Below, in pieces: positions 21,840 to 35,700 of a DNA stretch of 64,000 nt. The DNA comes from Pyralis farinalis (lineage: Eukaryota > Arthropoda > Insecta > Lepidoptera > Pyralidae): the NCBI GenBank assembly GCA_947507595.1, contig OX382266.1:13578001-13642000 (forward strand), read 5' to 3'. The translations under genes and the position numbers were made by a program. Position 1 is the first letter of the stretch, and each line of letters starts with the position of its first letter. The notes below the pieces were generated by a model. It saw only the letters and a program-made list of their open reading frames with translations. It made no database searches and was not told where the DNA came from.

Positions 21840-22485
21840 TTTTATATATTCAAAGGGTAAGGTAGACTATTACTCGAGCACTTGGTATCAATAAAATACT
21901 CATTGAGTTGTGGTGTAATTCATCGCAACGCCTAAAGGAGTCGATGTCGATAAAGTCGATGGCGATCCAGCGAGGTCGTAGGGTAATGAGTGAATTTTTT
22001 ATATAAACGACAAATTCGAACACAATTTGTTTGATTGATTTCATAAATCAAAAGCACTCTATTTAGGTTATTTGAAGACTACTTAGTAGATTATCTCACC
22101 AATTTAATTCTGTTTTACAAATTTAGTATGGTATTTAAAAAGAAATAATTCTATTTATCTAATTGTGTGCAACAGCCGTCTTGAATACTTTTTATTCAAA
22201 TTATGTTAGAGCGAACAGCATTACGCCAATCGCCATCATATAATATAAGAATTAGCTTAAGTATTATGTCAAAGATTATAATTTTTGTTTTTAAGAAATT
22301 GAGTGTTCCTTTTTTACATACGAGCATGTAATGTTCCATTATAATATTCCATTAAATATATATTTAAGTCATTGCATAATTTATGTAATATGTCGTTGTA
22401 AATATTAGCTTAAATAAAATACTCTCACAAATTGAAAAAGGGAAAATGTCTCAACGGTCACATCTGCGTTGCGACAGATTATTCT
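21840..22485. other. AT-rich, nothing recognised
   Basis: No supported features. Confidence 0.45.
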
Positions 22486-22486
22486 C

Positions 22487-22884
22487 TTTTTTTTATGCTA
22501 TGTTGGGAGGCATACAAGCATACGGCCCACCTGACGTAAAGCGGGTACCGTAGCCTATTAACGCTTGCGATATATTAAATATCACTCGCGCGATGCCTCT
22601 TCTGCTGCTTACACAGCAACTCCTTGGGAGCTTACTGGTGACCTCACTCATACGCAGGAACACAACAATCCTCTAGGGAGACGTTATTTGCTGATGCTGC
22701 GGTTTTCTCTGAGGTGGAGGTACTTCCACAGCCGGGCTGCTTTCATGCGCCCTACCTCTCTTAAAGCATTCAGACCAAGACAAACAGACATGTTCATACA
22801 CACATGTTTGCCTTGTGTGGGAATCGAACCCACGAGCGTTGGTGTCAAAGTAGCGTCATTCACGACTGAGCCACCGGGCTCGTA
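22487..22884 (-). repeat. SINE family A, near full length
   Basis: Read on the minus strand, one of the best family copies: head GAGCCCGGTGGCTCAGTCG (box A), box B GGGTTCGATTCCC, body, and tail ending in a run of A. This gives the family structure as a tRNA-related pol III promoter plus a body of ~320 bp. Confidence 0.92.
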
Positions 22885-22889
22885 TCGTG

Positions 22890-25800
22890 TCATATAACCC
22901 CTTTCACTTTGTTATTCCTCATCCCTCGCATTCCTGCTTTGTGTATAAAGTTTTCCTTTTAAACTACTTATTTAGTAGTATACACGAAACTATATAAATT
23001 TATAGAAACTTTTCGATATTTAATCTTGGGAAAATATTAAATTTTGCATGCATGCGAGTTTATGTATATTTAAAATAATATGCGAGAAAAAAATAATCTG
23101 AGGATTAAAAATTCATAACATGATACATAAGATATGTTAATAAACATAAATCAAAGAAACAAAAACAAACGTATGTGGGTGTCGGATATGATGACCATTA
23201 AAATAACTCTTCCCAGTTATGGTAAATGTTTGTGACAGTTTTGAAAAGCTTGTAAGCTAGGCAAATAAAAACAGTAAATAAAGTAAATTATGTGATTTGT
23301 TATTATAACGAGATTGATAACGAAAAAACAAGTGATGCATCAATGTGCAGATGAAGATAGAGTGTAGCAAACACGCGGTAGAAAAGTAAAATATAAACAG
23401 AAAATGAGTTAATGAAGTTTAAAAGTTTGAACTTTGGACCAGTAATTTTATCCTAATTGTTTTTTTTTAATTTGCCATGTTGAAAATGTTTGCCACTACA
23501 AACCTAGTGACTATAATTATTACTTCGATCTTTCAATCCACTATGATAACAGCATACTTACCCGACTGTTGAACTTGTAGATTGAAACCCTATTGGTTAG
23601 AAATGATAGTTTTTAATGATTCCGAAAATCAGGCTACATTTTACGTAAATGGCAATCGCAATCATCTTGGCCGATAGGCTCTGGCGCTCTACCAACGTAG
23701 TTGAAGACGATTAAACCAGACCAGTAAACTTTTGTACCATTACATTTGGATTTATATTCAGCTTATCTGTGACACTTCAAGCTATTATTATTATTATTAA
23801 GCTTTTACGCATAATACTATTGCTTAATCCCATAGGAGTGCAGAGAGAGATTAATAGTTTCTTTTTTTTTGTAATGAGTAAAAATAACGCCTGCAAATAT
23901 CCGTATGCAATATTGCTATTCATATAGAACTAAACTATCAAACATGCAATTCCTCTTATAAGCAAACATTTGCAAAATGCTTATCATTGCATTCCGTTAC
24001 ACGACGTGCGACGCTATTGGTAGGTGATAGATAACTATGTAAATATTTGACATTCTCTACTAATAAGTAATTCAAACGTATTCTCTTTAACATTTCAAAT
24101 ATGCTGCCATTAGAGGATTATAGTGATAACTCGTCATTTATTTTGTTATACATGCACAGGCCTTTTGTATCTGTATGCAGCGACAATCAAACCTGTTGGA
24201 GTTAGATGATCAGCTAATTGATTTGTTGTTTGCAAAAATCAGATCTCAAGCCGTTAGCTGAAATTGTAAATATATTGTTAAAGCTTGAAGATGTAGTAGG
24301 ACGTAGATTATAAAAGTGTATATATAAAAATCTGTATACGATTATACATATATAAAGAAATATGTAAGTAAAAGGACAAATAAAGGGGTTTTTAATAAGC
24401 ATTATTAGGGTTGGGTATTTTTAGGTCCTGCTCAGTCTTTCCCAGACGAATCCAATGCAGCGTTGCAATACTGCCAACGAAGTTTGTTAAAGTGATCATT
24501 GTACAATAATTTATCCAGCTGGCTGATTCTCCGTCCAAAGTCATGACTGATATAAGAACATCTAAGAACATTTGTATAACAAACAAAAATTTAATATATA
24601 CTTATATATTCGCTAGTTGTAAATCAGTGGTCGGTGATCTCGCACAGTGACTATTCCAGAAATAAGTTGAAAATAAATGTACCTACCGATACCGATATGG
24701 TTCCAATTATTATTATTTATGATTCCAAAAAGTAGACAAAAACTAGTTATAGCCAAATAATAATAACAAAACAGTCACAACAGAAGTCAGTGTTCCTAAA
24801 TTCCTTGGGAATAATGTTTTGATTTTTGTTTCATAGACAAAACGATTATTCTTCTTTATCTAAAAGTATAAAATTATATATTAAGCAATGCTCATAAAGC
24901 ATAGAGGCATGTTCACTATTGAGCTCAAAAACTTTAAGGTTATGCATGTTTGACATCCATAATTTAGTAACAGGCAACACAGTCGGGTCCGATGACCGGT
25001 TTCCTTGTAATTGTGATGTCATTGCCGAATTCACAGCAGGTCAAGGTTTTTGGGTAATACACGTCATACTCATGTTCAAACAAATGGAAACAAACAAAGG
25101 GGGTTCAAACAAAAAGCTTCGGATTGGGTATATCATGCATGACATGTTTGCTAACGATTTAATTATACTTGTAGAGCAGTACTACTTACTCTCGACTATC
25201 TATACCTCTCTATGTTACTCGACATTTATATAATCTACATAAAAAGGCTGCATTTGTGTCGGAATGGAGTCACTCAATGGTTACGTTCATAATAAGCTGT
25301 TAGCAACTATCATTACCTTCACATTCGGCGAATCCGGAATCGCGGCTCAGATATTTCAGGCACGTTAATAGCATGTATTACGATTTGCAACATAACGTAC
25401 GTGTGTAGAGCAACGACCTCGACTGCTATGGCGTTAATGTCTGGACGGACGTTTAAGCATTACACAACGTCGTCTGTTGGCGCCAGGCGTCGCAGCTCAC
25501 AGCCGTCGGGAAATCGCGCCGCTGACCCACCGGCCGACTCGCTCCGACTGGTTGTAATTACACCGCCCTAATTGTCGGCCGTCTGTCGGGCGACGGCTGA
25601 CGGACCGGCCGTGGCTGTGGCCCAACGCATGCGTTTGCAATTCATTACGGACTGCAGCCCGCAGCTCGCGGGTCCGACATGCGAAATTGTTTTTAAAGTA
25701 GATCCTGTCTACGTCCAACCCGCTGGGAGTGGCGGTCGTCTGTCACGGATCCACGACCGACTAACATCGTTTAGCCAACAAACTTATGCTATAATTTATC

Positions 25801-27920
25801 TACCTATTTGCGTCGCTCTTCGGACACTATTCTGGTTGGAATTCTTCGCTCCAGGTTCATTATCTGGTGTTAATGTATTCCGTTACACAGAATACTCATT
25901 AAGGCGGTTGCAACATTCCCCATCGAAGTTATCTGCTACGCCAGTATCCAGGTCACATTAATGCCATTCTCAAAAATATCATACGTATACTCCACGCCCC
26001 GTGGTTACCCGTCGAAGTTAAAAACGATGCAGTTAAAATATTAATTATCTCGAGTCAATAAAGTATTTCAATTAATGAGCCGACAGTCGAAAGGATACGT
26101 TCGTTTTCGTTACAAACGTATTATACATACGCCAGTATATGGTTTTAGCCAGAAATGGATTACCTTCGTGTTGTAAAAGCGGCCAGTGAACTGTCGCAAT
26201 TTTCGCAGTAAGAGCAGGGTTCTGGTTTTACGTGACAAAAGCGTTTACCGGTAACTGTCCACGCAAATTCCGATATCTCAGTATATCCCGGGATTTGTTA
26301 TTCGGTTGTAGTCTTCTGTAAGATGGAGTACTTCCTCCTCCTACTTTCTTCGCTAATTTCGTTTGCTGTCTAGGTTGTGAGCTGCACCTCATGCAGATGA
26401 GGTTGATTTTGGCTCCAAAGATGGTGGTGAGCAGCTTACACTCTGTTTATCAGCGTTGACATTATGAGTCGAGTTATATTTTTCGCCATGTCACCATATT
26501 CAAATCTTTGCTCTTAATCCTGGTGAGAGTGGTTAATAGGATGGATCTCACCGCATCAGGGCGTGCGTGCGCCGCCGTGCGGTCCGGCGGCGGGCTTTGT
26601 GGCGACCTCATCCCAGCATGATGAATGTCTGTGGTATTGATGTATCGCCGACATCTACCATTCGCCGCCGATGTCGATGCGTTGCTTACAAACTTGGATT
26701 GAGTAATTATGATGAAATGCAGACGATGGTAACATTTTTTTATTGTTTTATTTCAACAAGCATATCCACAGTAAGGCGCACAGAGGCAGTATTGCGACGT
26801 TCAACGTAGCAATGATGATTCGTTACGCGAAGTTATAGCACAGTGTTTTGGTCACCAGATGGAAAAATAATCTAGCCAACTCATTGAAAATATCATATGC
26901 ATTCTGTACTTGGGGCACATATATCTGGAACCTAAAAGGCATAAACACCTAACCACACTAATGATAATATATTTTGGTTATATTTGTAAGGCGTTAAACT
27001 AGCATACACGCACAGTAGACGTGGAACCAAGAGTAGCGACAGCGAAAACTTGAAAGCACCAATCATCAGAGTATTAATTACTAGTAGTTCCAACAAGCGA
27101 ACGAGCATATTCTGCGAGATTGATCGACATATTGCATAGATCTCGTAATAGATACCGGATAAGTATGTAAAAATTTACGGCTTCAGTCAAAAAGGCATGT
27201 CCAAATTTATATCTGATATTTTAATAAAATTTTAAGTGCTGTGAACTGATGAAAGGAAAGCAGGTAAAGATTTGATGGAAATAATGCGGATCCCAACTCC
27301 TGAAAGGTATTCATAGTTATTCAACGAAGTTTGAGCGCTAAGTGTGCATACATTTAAAATAAATAATCTGAATAAGTAAGTTATAACGGCCATGTCCTTT
27401 CATTTCCAAAACCTACGCTATTAAAATGTGTGATAACTGCGATTTAAGATTTATAGTGGTGTTTCCAACATAATGTTGAATGTTCACATCATTGAATATT
27501 AGCAGGTATATGAAAAGCTTTCTCGACACCGGTGCAGCGGTCAGTTCGACACGTGATGGATGAGTCTGGTAATCTATTAATTACCCATAGATTCCTCGAT
27601 AGCATCCATTGTTCCACCCGATAACGTACCATCTATCAACCCACGTGGTGCCATGTTGTTTGATCATCGTAATTTGTCTTATATGCATCGCCGATTATAA
27701 AACTATACGACAAAGCCTTTTTATAAAACGCTGTCATTTCATCATGTGTTCGATTGATGATTGATATAATTTTATAAAGAATGAACAACAGATCAAATCT
27801 GAATCGGCCTCCACAAACCTCTGTATTGTATCTGTACTCTAAAAATATATATATTTTTACAGTACAGATACGCATCGGAAATACTTTTATTTTTAATTTA
27901 TTTTATGATATCAACTATAT
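22890..27920. other. No gene supported
   Basis: Mostly AT-rich. Two GC-rich, CpG-containing patches (25,440-25,760 and 26,560-26,700) stand out and could be regulatory or a 5' exon of the GTPase gene downstream, but neither shows a P-loop or good splice sites. Near 23,690 a minus-strand GTTGGTAGAGCGC is tRNA-box-A-like but lacks a partner box B. Confidence 0.35.
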
Positions 27921-27924
27921 AAAG

Positions 27925-28024
27925 TGCTATGAATGTTATAGAAGCGAGTGAGGTGTGTAAGGACCGAGTCATGTGTCGTTTGGTTCTCTCTGCCTACCCC
28001 GCAAGGGAGTTGGCGTGAAGTTGT
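27925..28024 (+). pseudogene. 3' end of the RTE-type LINE
   Basis: GCTATGAATGTTATAGAAGC to CCCCGCAAGGGAGTTGGCGT, matching the last ~33 codons of the intact LINE. Confidence 0.85.
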
Positions 28025-28535
28025 AGGAGTATGTCTTAGCTATGATTACTATCCACAATGTATAATTAAGTGTACAAGTGTAGAGTGCGTGGAGCACTTG
28101 GTTTGAGACATGTCTACCTGCACCCTTGTTTATTGTATATATGTGTGTCCTCTGGTACAAATAAAAACTTTATCAATCTATCTATGCCAGTGGATCTGTG
28201 TTAGATATTTAGTATTTCTAACAAATTGTTGATATTTCTGGACAGACGGAGATAATTGAGCAACAAAATGTAGTGATAAAATCTTGTGTGCCTATTGTCG
28301 ATGTTGCGGTAGCAATCTTTTCATTATACTCTTTTATTAAAATATTTATTTAAATGTTTCTCATTGAATTTCTCATATTATAGAGATAATCGTCTTATCT
28401 CTTTTCTATTCACTTACATGAGACATCATTGCGAAGAGGGTTTCGGGAATAACGCCATTCCCGAAATCCACTTTTGAAAAATACTTGCCATAACTTTGTC
28501 TCCTTTCCCAAGTCTCAAGGAGGAATACTATATAA
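28025..28535. other. Mostly unrecognised; possible LINE 3' UTR scrap
   Basis: AATAAAAACTTTATCAATCT with ATCT repeats at 28,160-28,195 resembles a LINE poly(A)-signal tail. The rest is unassigned. Confidence 0.3.
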
Positions 28536-28840
28536 AAACCAGTTGAGAATGCGCAAGCTTGTCTTGCCAGAGGAACACCTGACTCGTCAATTATATAACA
28601 ATTCAATTTTTTTTTATTTTTCGGCCATTTTGAACTTTGAACATGTTCCTTAAGAGATAGGAACGGTGTTCCTGAACATTCCTATTCTACTTTTTTACGA
28701 GTATGCTGAATTCGAATCTGAAGTCAAAATTCGAATATTCAAAAAAACACACACACAGGAAACGCACAGACAAACGCACACACAGACAAACATATAGATT
28801 TCATAAGGAACGGTGTTCCTGATAAAAGAGTAAAGTTTTA
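28536..28840 (+). repeat. Dispersed repeat X, copy 1
   Basis: Contains CCAGTTGAGAATGCGCAAGC, TTCGGCCATTTTGA, then GGAACGGTGTTCCTGAACAT and a second GGAACGGTGTTCC near 28,810. An (AC)n stretch lies between. The same blocks recur inverted at 31,242-31,482. Confidence 0.75.
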
Positions 28841-29842
28841 GCAAAATAAAATTTTCATGTTTCATAGAACCAGGGTGGGTGCCGACCAGCGCTAGTTCCA
28901 TGAACTAAACTGTGTTGGAAATACTCGTACATAAAGTAGTATAGATTAAGTTGCCTGTAAATTTGAGTTTTGCAAAGTAACACCTGAATCTTTACGTAGT
29001 TCTTTGGAGAAATTTTGTAGAAAAGTGCTTTTTCCTGGCTGGGAAATTAATCTGGTTGGTTTTCATTTAGTTCTTGTTCTAAGAATCTTACAAGATATAG
29101 CTTCGACAACAATAGATGCCGAAATTTGTAACTAAGTAAAAATTGTAATGTAAAATGGTGCAAATTTCTGAAAATCTTATACAATTCCTATAACTTATAA
29201 ATAGAAGATTACTAGTTCAATAATACATAGATCTACTGTTATATGGGTGCAGGTGGCTCTACTAGTGTTCACAAGGAAATACTAGCTTACCTACGAGTGG
29301 TCATAAAAATCAAACAGCTAAAGTATCAAAGAAAAATTAATTCTAATTTCGTTAAATAAAAAATAACGTTGACCGGTGTTCCTCGATGCGATTAAAATTT
29401 AATCATCAGTATTTAGCGTTTAATCTCATCGCAGAGAAAGTGTGCACTTAATGCGCGGTACAGTCTGGAAAAAATGGAAAGGAAAACGAGAGTGCGAAAT
29501 TTTGCATATGTTTCATAAAGCAAGTTGCACCGTATGTGGTAACGTTGCATTAAGCCTTTTATATCATACTTAAAGGTTTTTATAACTGCTGTTAAGACCC
29601 GATTTATATTGATGTGATAATGACCGCCTTAGATTTATTGACTGCCGCCGTCAAAGACCTCGAACAATAACGTCTTCATAACATATTCATGTTAAATTGT
29701 TTTGTTTTACGATATATTTCTATAGACTTTATTAATACGACACACCATTAGTTGGCTTTCACATATTCTTTTAAAATGCAACAGGCATACTTTTAGATTA
29801 CGCGTAAAAGTTTTATAACGCTACGTGTAAATGCATGTTGCA
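28841..29842. other. Nothing recognised
   Basis: No coding or repeat signal supported. Confidence 0.4.
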
Positions 29843-29843
29843 T

Positions 29844-30113
29844 TTTTTTTAATATTACTTCGGGAGACATACAAGCATACGGCCCACCTGATGTAAATCG
29901 CGTACCGTAGTCTATTAACGCTTGCGATATATTAATTTTCACTCGCGCGATGCCTCCTCTGCTGCTTACACAGCAACTCCTTGGGAGCTTACTGGTGACC
30001 TCACTCACACGCAGGAACACAACAACCCTCTAGGGAGTTGTTATTGCGGTTTTCTGTGAGGTGGAGGTATTTCCCCAGACGGGCTGCTTTGATGCGCCCT
30101 ACCTCTCTTAAAG
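29844..30113 (-). repeat. SINE family A, head missing
   Basis: Reverse-strand copy from poly-T/tail to CCCTACCTCTCTTAAAG, with the tRNA-like half absent. Confidence 0.9.
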
Positions 30114-30297
30114 TCTATTTACCTGTTCATACTCTATTTAATATATAAATATAAAATATGAAAATGAAGCTAAAGAATATGTGGGCTAATGAAACGTAGA
30201 AAAATAACAAATCTCTCGAGTTTAATGTGATGAATTTATTTATTTTCTGTTTATATGGACCGCAGCCAAAATGCTCATATAAATAATAGATTTTTAA

Positions 30298-30750
30298 CGA
30301 GCCGGTGGCGAAGTGATTAGCAATGCTACTTTAACGCTAAGACTCGTGGGTTCGATTCTCACAAACATTTTTTTTTATACCCACGCCCACGGCCTTCATA
30401 GGCTACGGTAACCGCTTTACATCATATGGTGGGCCCTATACTTGTAATACATTAAGTATCACTCGCGCGATGCCACCTCTGCTGCTAACACAGCAACTCC
30501 TTAGGAGTTTAACTCAAAGAAACTCTACTGGGGAACTACATCGACCTCATAGAAAACTGCAGGCAAATAACAATTTCCTGAAGAGTTGATGTGTTACTAC
30601 GAGTAATTGAGGTTACCAGTAAGCTCTTAAGGAGTTACTGTGACAACCGCAGGGGTGGTAATGTACGAGCGATACTTCCTGTATTGCAAGTGTTAGATTT
30701 ACATCAGGTTGGCCGATTGCACGTATGTCTTCCGATGTTGTACATAAAAA
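30298..30750. repeat. Rearranged SINE family A cluster
   Basis: Four SINE pieces abut: a + tRNA-like head (30,298-30,369, box B GGGTTCGATTCTC), a + tail piece (30,391-30,437), a - body/tail piece (30,440-30,513) and a + body-tail piece (30,520-30,750). Confidence 0.8.
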
Positions 30751-30754
30751 CACA

Positions 30755-31240
30755 TAAACGATATATCGGAAAAAACATTTTGAAATACGTACGTGAACTA
30801 GTTTGCCGTAAACAGAATTAGAAGCAACGCTCTATATTTTAATTTTAACTGCATCCCGATTATTGCATAACAAATATTAATACGGGTTCTCATCATGTAA
30901 TCGATTCCCCACCGGCCTTTGAACCAGTATGCAGATGGAATACATTCCAAGTCCATTGTCATGCGACACTGCGTGCTGCATGTCGTTGCATAAAACTATT
31001 GTGGAGCGAACTTGTGCAACCGCCTCTGATCACGTTCCATACGAAAATGGTACCGGTCAGATAAGTCCTTCGGGAGAGCACTCCTTTTGATGAAAACGAA
31101 TACTGCATAGCAATATTAGCCAATAGTGGCTATCTTCAGATAGGAAAGTTATTTATTAAGTGCGTTTCTGGAGCTTATCGTTCACCATTAGCAACATTCC
31201 TACGCCAGAAGACAGTCTTCTGTATCCTATATCAAAATGT
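30755..31240. other. Nothing recognised
   Basis: No supported features. Confidence 0.4.
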
Positions 31241-31241
31241 A

Positions 31242-31482
31242 CTATTGTAAATTTGTTCAGGAACACCGTTCCTATATGAAATCTATATGTTTGTCTGTCG
31301 CTTTTTTTTCAAATATTCGAATTTTGACTTCAGATTCAGATTCAGCATAAAAAAGTAGAATAGGAATGTTCAGGAACGCCGTTCCTATCTCTTAAGGAAC
31401 AAGGTCAAAATGGCCGACGATTAAAAAAAAAAAATCGAAAAATCAGCAATGCAAGCTTGCGCATTCTCAACTGGTTTTATGT
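31242..31482 (-). repeat. Dispersed repeat X, copy 2 (inverted)
   Basis: Inverted partner of 28,536-28,840, collinear for ~240 bp. It lacks most of the (AC)n stretch. Confidence 0.75.
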
Positions 31483-32072
31483 GTATTCTATTCTTATTAT
31501 GTATACTCGAAAATACATTCTGTTTTTCCGTCAAACGATGACTGACTATTATTTTTAATCTTACATGCGTAACTTGCGGTTAAATATAAAACATGACGAA
31601 TGAACATCAATATGTTGAAAGCATGCATCGTGATTGTGTTGTTATTTAGTCTTTCAGTTTTATTTTCCTTCATCCGAGATTTCAATATGCGTCTACAATC
31701 ATTATCCATCAAAGGTCCGTGCACGTAGGCAGCGGCGTCCGCAGGCAATCGTCTTATTCAATAGATTTACTTGTATCTTTTGAAGCCGCCAGGATTCTCC
31801 ACACTTCGATTCTCCGGTAGCCAGTTACAGCCGATTGCTTTTCATCCAACTTGCTTCGTCATTGTTGTTGATAACTGTTTGTATATTGTAGGAGCCCTCT
31901 GATGGGAATTCCAGAAGTGGTATGCGCATAGTGAAAAGACTAATCAAAGAGCTCGGTAGAAAGTTGGGGGTACTGACCTATACGACTAAATGTAGCAATC
32001 CTTCTATTATTTTAGTATAGCAGTAACAACATGATTGAATATAAATAAGTTATGGTGACATGTTTTTTTAAT
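31483..32072. other. Nothing recognised
   Basis: No supported features. Confidence 0.4.
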
Positions 32073-32078
32073 TTTTTT

Positions 32079-32442
32079 TTATTCAAGCCCACCTGATGTA
32101 AAGCAGTTACCGTAACCTATTAACACTTGTAATATATTAAGTATCCTCGCGCGATGCCTCCTCTGCTGCTTACGCATCGACTCCTTAGGAGCTTACTGGT
32201 GACCTCACTCACACACAGGAACACAACAACCCACTAGGGAGTTGTTATTTGGCTACGGTTTTCTGTGAGGTGGAGATACTTCCCCAGACGGGCTGCTTTG
32301 ATGCGCCCTACCTCTCTTTAAACATCCAGACCAAGATAAACAGACATGTTCATGTACACAAATGTTTGTCTTGTGTGGGTATCGAATCCACGAGCGTTGG
32401 TGTCAAAGTCGCGTCATTCGCGACTAAGCTACCGAGCTCGTC
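32079..32442 (-). repeat. SINE family A, nearly full length
   Basis: Minus-strand copy with head (GACGAGCTCGGTAGCTTAGTCG), box B and body. The very end of the tail is shortened (directly poly-T, then GCCCACCTGATG). Confidence 0.9.
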
Positions 32443-32669
32443 AAAATTGTTCCCATCGCATTATTCACCAGTGAATATACAGTAGCAAAATATTTATAAG
32501 AATCCGTTTCACCCTATTGAGTATAGGCCTAGCATAGATTGCTATAAAACGCTTAATTGTAATGTTTCACATGTCAATAAAAGGTTTTCCTACAGAATTA
32601 CATAATGCGTAGTTAAAGTTACGGTTTTAGCTGTGATATCGTATTAATTACGTATATGTTTCATTGCAG

Positions 32670-32726
32670 CGGTAGTCGTGCGTTACCTGACAAAGCGTTA
32701 CATCGGCGAGTACAGTTCGACAGGCG
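32670..32726 (+). CDS. GTPase exon a
   Basis: 57 nt between acceptor TTTCATTGCAG and donor GTAAGT. It starts with two bases of a split codon and encodes VVVRYLTKRYIGEYSSTG. It follows directly on the missing G1/P-loop exon. Confidence 0.88.
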
Positions 32727-35700
32727 GTAAGTTGTTTATAATTGAACACATCCTCTCTGTGTTGGTTAGCTCAACTTATTAGATAACTCACTTTTTTCTC
32801 CATCAGTTTGTAATTAAAACATCACGCTATGCTGTCATGATGTTTAAATCTGTGATGATCTACGATATAAGCCTTAAGGCACTCGACCCTCCTACAAGAA
32901 TATTTAAGTTCAGCTTAATTTATTCCTTGAGAAATATTTGATTATCAAACGACTTTCATTAAAGTGTGTGTACTTCGTCACTGAATATAATATTGTCATA
33001 AATTTCCCTTTATATTATAATTATCCGTAGACTTTTTTATTAAAATGTATGTTTCCTTCCGACCTTAAGCGGGCAGGTTTTACGTCAGACGGCCGTTCGG
33101 CGATACGAATTAAAGTGTCGAGGAAATTGCTTTCGACACTCATAGTAAATAACTTTATTAATGCTCGTGACGTTAATATTGTGACAGTAATTTAAATGTG
33201 AATAATAACAGACGTCGTAACATAATGCAGAAAGATCTGGCAAGGATACGCGATAGATAAACCAAATGACGATGATGAGATGAGATTTATTATTTGTAAA
33301 ACATCTAATTCTTGTTGTATCTGTATGGTCTCCTACAGTCGTTCAATTGATTTCAGATTTTCTTTATCAACATCGTGTGGCTTTCGACGGTGCTGTCTCA
33401 GAAGTAGAGATACTGGACACCTCTAATTGCGCGGTAAGACACAAACAATCATGACTGGTTCTGCAAGATATTAATTTTATTTAAAACAAAAAATCATGCT
33501 CTGTTGGAAATAATAATCATAGTTGTAGTCACACCAATTAATTTCGACGATCGTGACACTGAACTACAGCATCATCAACTGAATTGTATATTAAATCTAT
33601 TCGCGTTGTTTACAGTTTAACTATATAGACGTTTGAACAAACCTTAATGAGCATTTTCTTCGTAAGATGTTATAAAACAGATAACCCTGAAAAATGCGTA
33701 AGTTTCCTCTCAAGTTCGAACTGTAAATAATGCCAAATGAAGCTATAGACAAAGTCAAACTTAATTTACCAGTAAACAATGGAGATGTAATCAGCGGCGG
33801 CTTGCCTCGCGGCTCGTAGGCGGCTGATGCACCGTACAATTTAATTAGACGAAGTTTATGGACCTTGTACAGCTTATCTGATGCGATCTACGTACAACCT
33901 CTGGGCAATGCCAACTTAAATCCTACTCGATAAATGTTATGTAAAACAAACAACACGTTTTCGTCTAAACAGTAATGTTCAATAATCGAATGCATAACGG
34001 AACTAAAAGAATAAAATGACCCCGATGTTTCTGGTTGCGTAATCGGTCATAAATTTCATCGGATGCATCGTCTGGCCCCATTGCGGGATGCCGAGCATTA
34101 CTTGTTTTGTAAGTTTATTGTGCTAATAAAATTAGTGAACATCCAAGTTTTTTATGAGTTCAATCTACGATTTTGTAGCAATTAAGTAATGGACGTGAAT
34201 ATGGAATGGAAAGTTTCAAATTTAATTGACTTAGATCAAGTTGATGATTGATTTTTAACTTTCAAGTGAGTTGTGTTGCTACAAACACATTAATTGAGAT
34301 GTGATTGTTGTCTCCGTTTATGATCTCGACGCAATGATGTTCAATTTGTGACTTGTGCGCAGATTCGCGGCTGTCTGGCAGAGCACGTGCGATGGGGTGA
34401 TGCGTTTGCGGTCGTCTACTCAGTGTGTGAACGACGTTCGTTTTTGGCCGCAGCAGAATTGCTCTCGCTACTTGAACGCACTCGACTCCCGGGCTGCGCA
34501 GCCATCACCCTCTTGGGGAACAAACGTGACCTCGAACACGCCAGGTAAATATTCTCTCACAATGTTTAGACTAAATGTCAAACCGTGTCGAATAATGATG
34601 GTAATCAATTTAACTTTGATCACGATTAAGGAGCACGGAAGATGAGATCGACGATCTATGTTAAATTATTGTCTATGTATTTTGGTTTTATGTGTTTTAT
34701 GCCATGGATATTTTTAATGTTCGCCTGTGACATTAGGTATACATCCTAAAATTATGCAACGATGTTAATGTAAATAGATAAAACAAAACAAATTAATCAA
34801 ATTTCAAATAAAGTGACGTGATATTTTCTATTGTCGTCTCAAAACATCCTCTCTTACTTTTACGTTTATTGAATATTTTTCTGTCCACTTGTGAAAAGCC
34901 TCTTTCTATGAGACAATCTCAAACATTGTTTAACTTCAGACACGTCGTCAAAAGCTAGGATTTCAAGTTAACCATCTTATTTTATGTATACTTCATTCGG
35001 GTCGTTTGTGTGTTGTTAGACATGACTGCATATTGTTTGCGTTGCATTTATATTAGTAATTAACACAATTAGTTATAAATGTGTAATGTTTATCTCTATA
35101 TGATGAAAGGTCACTAATGCTTTTGATTCTCCATTATGTTAATGACGAGCTCGGTAGCACTGTGGATAATAACGCTACTTTGACACCAACGCTCGTGGGT
35201 TCGATTCCCATACAGGACAAACATTCGTGTGCATGAACATGTCTGTCTGTATTGATGTAGGTGTTTTTAAGAGAGGTAGGGTGCATCAAGCGCAGCCAAT
35301 CTGGGTAAGTATCTCCAACTCACAGAAAACCGCAGCCAAATAATTTTTGGGATTATGTGCACCTCACTCACATCTAGGTAGCGTGTGAGTGAGGTCACCA
35401 GTAAGGAGATGCTGTAACGCAGCATCTCTTTAGGAGCTTACTAGCAACAGACGTGGCCTCACGCGAGTGATAATGTATTACAAGCATTCATAGGGTACGG
35501 TAACCGTTTTACATCAGGTTCGCCCTATGCTTGCATGCCTCCCGACGTTGTATAAAAAAAATGTTGCCTGCAAGATATTGTATTAGCGATAAGGCCGCCT
35601 ATTATTCTTCTTGCATACAGTTTTTATGTTATAAGATTTTTTATTGGTGCAATAAAGAGTTTTGTGTATGCAATACGAAAGAAAGTAGATTCAATGGTTC

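Noticed and set aside
22840..22884. tRNA-like boxes in SINE copies (also 30,298, 35,144, 50,311, 52,600)
   Set aside because: They are SINE promoters joined to the repeat body, not tRNA genes. The 3' half of the cloverleaf is not maintained.
23680..23720. Minus-strand tRNA-like GTTGGTAGAGCGC near 23,690
   Set aside because: No box B, acceptor stem or anticodon arm can be placed around it, so it is not called as a tRNA gene.
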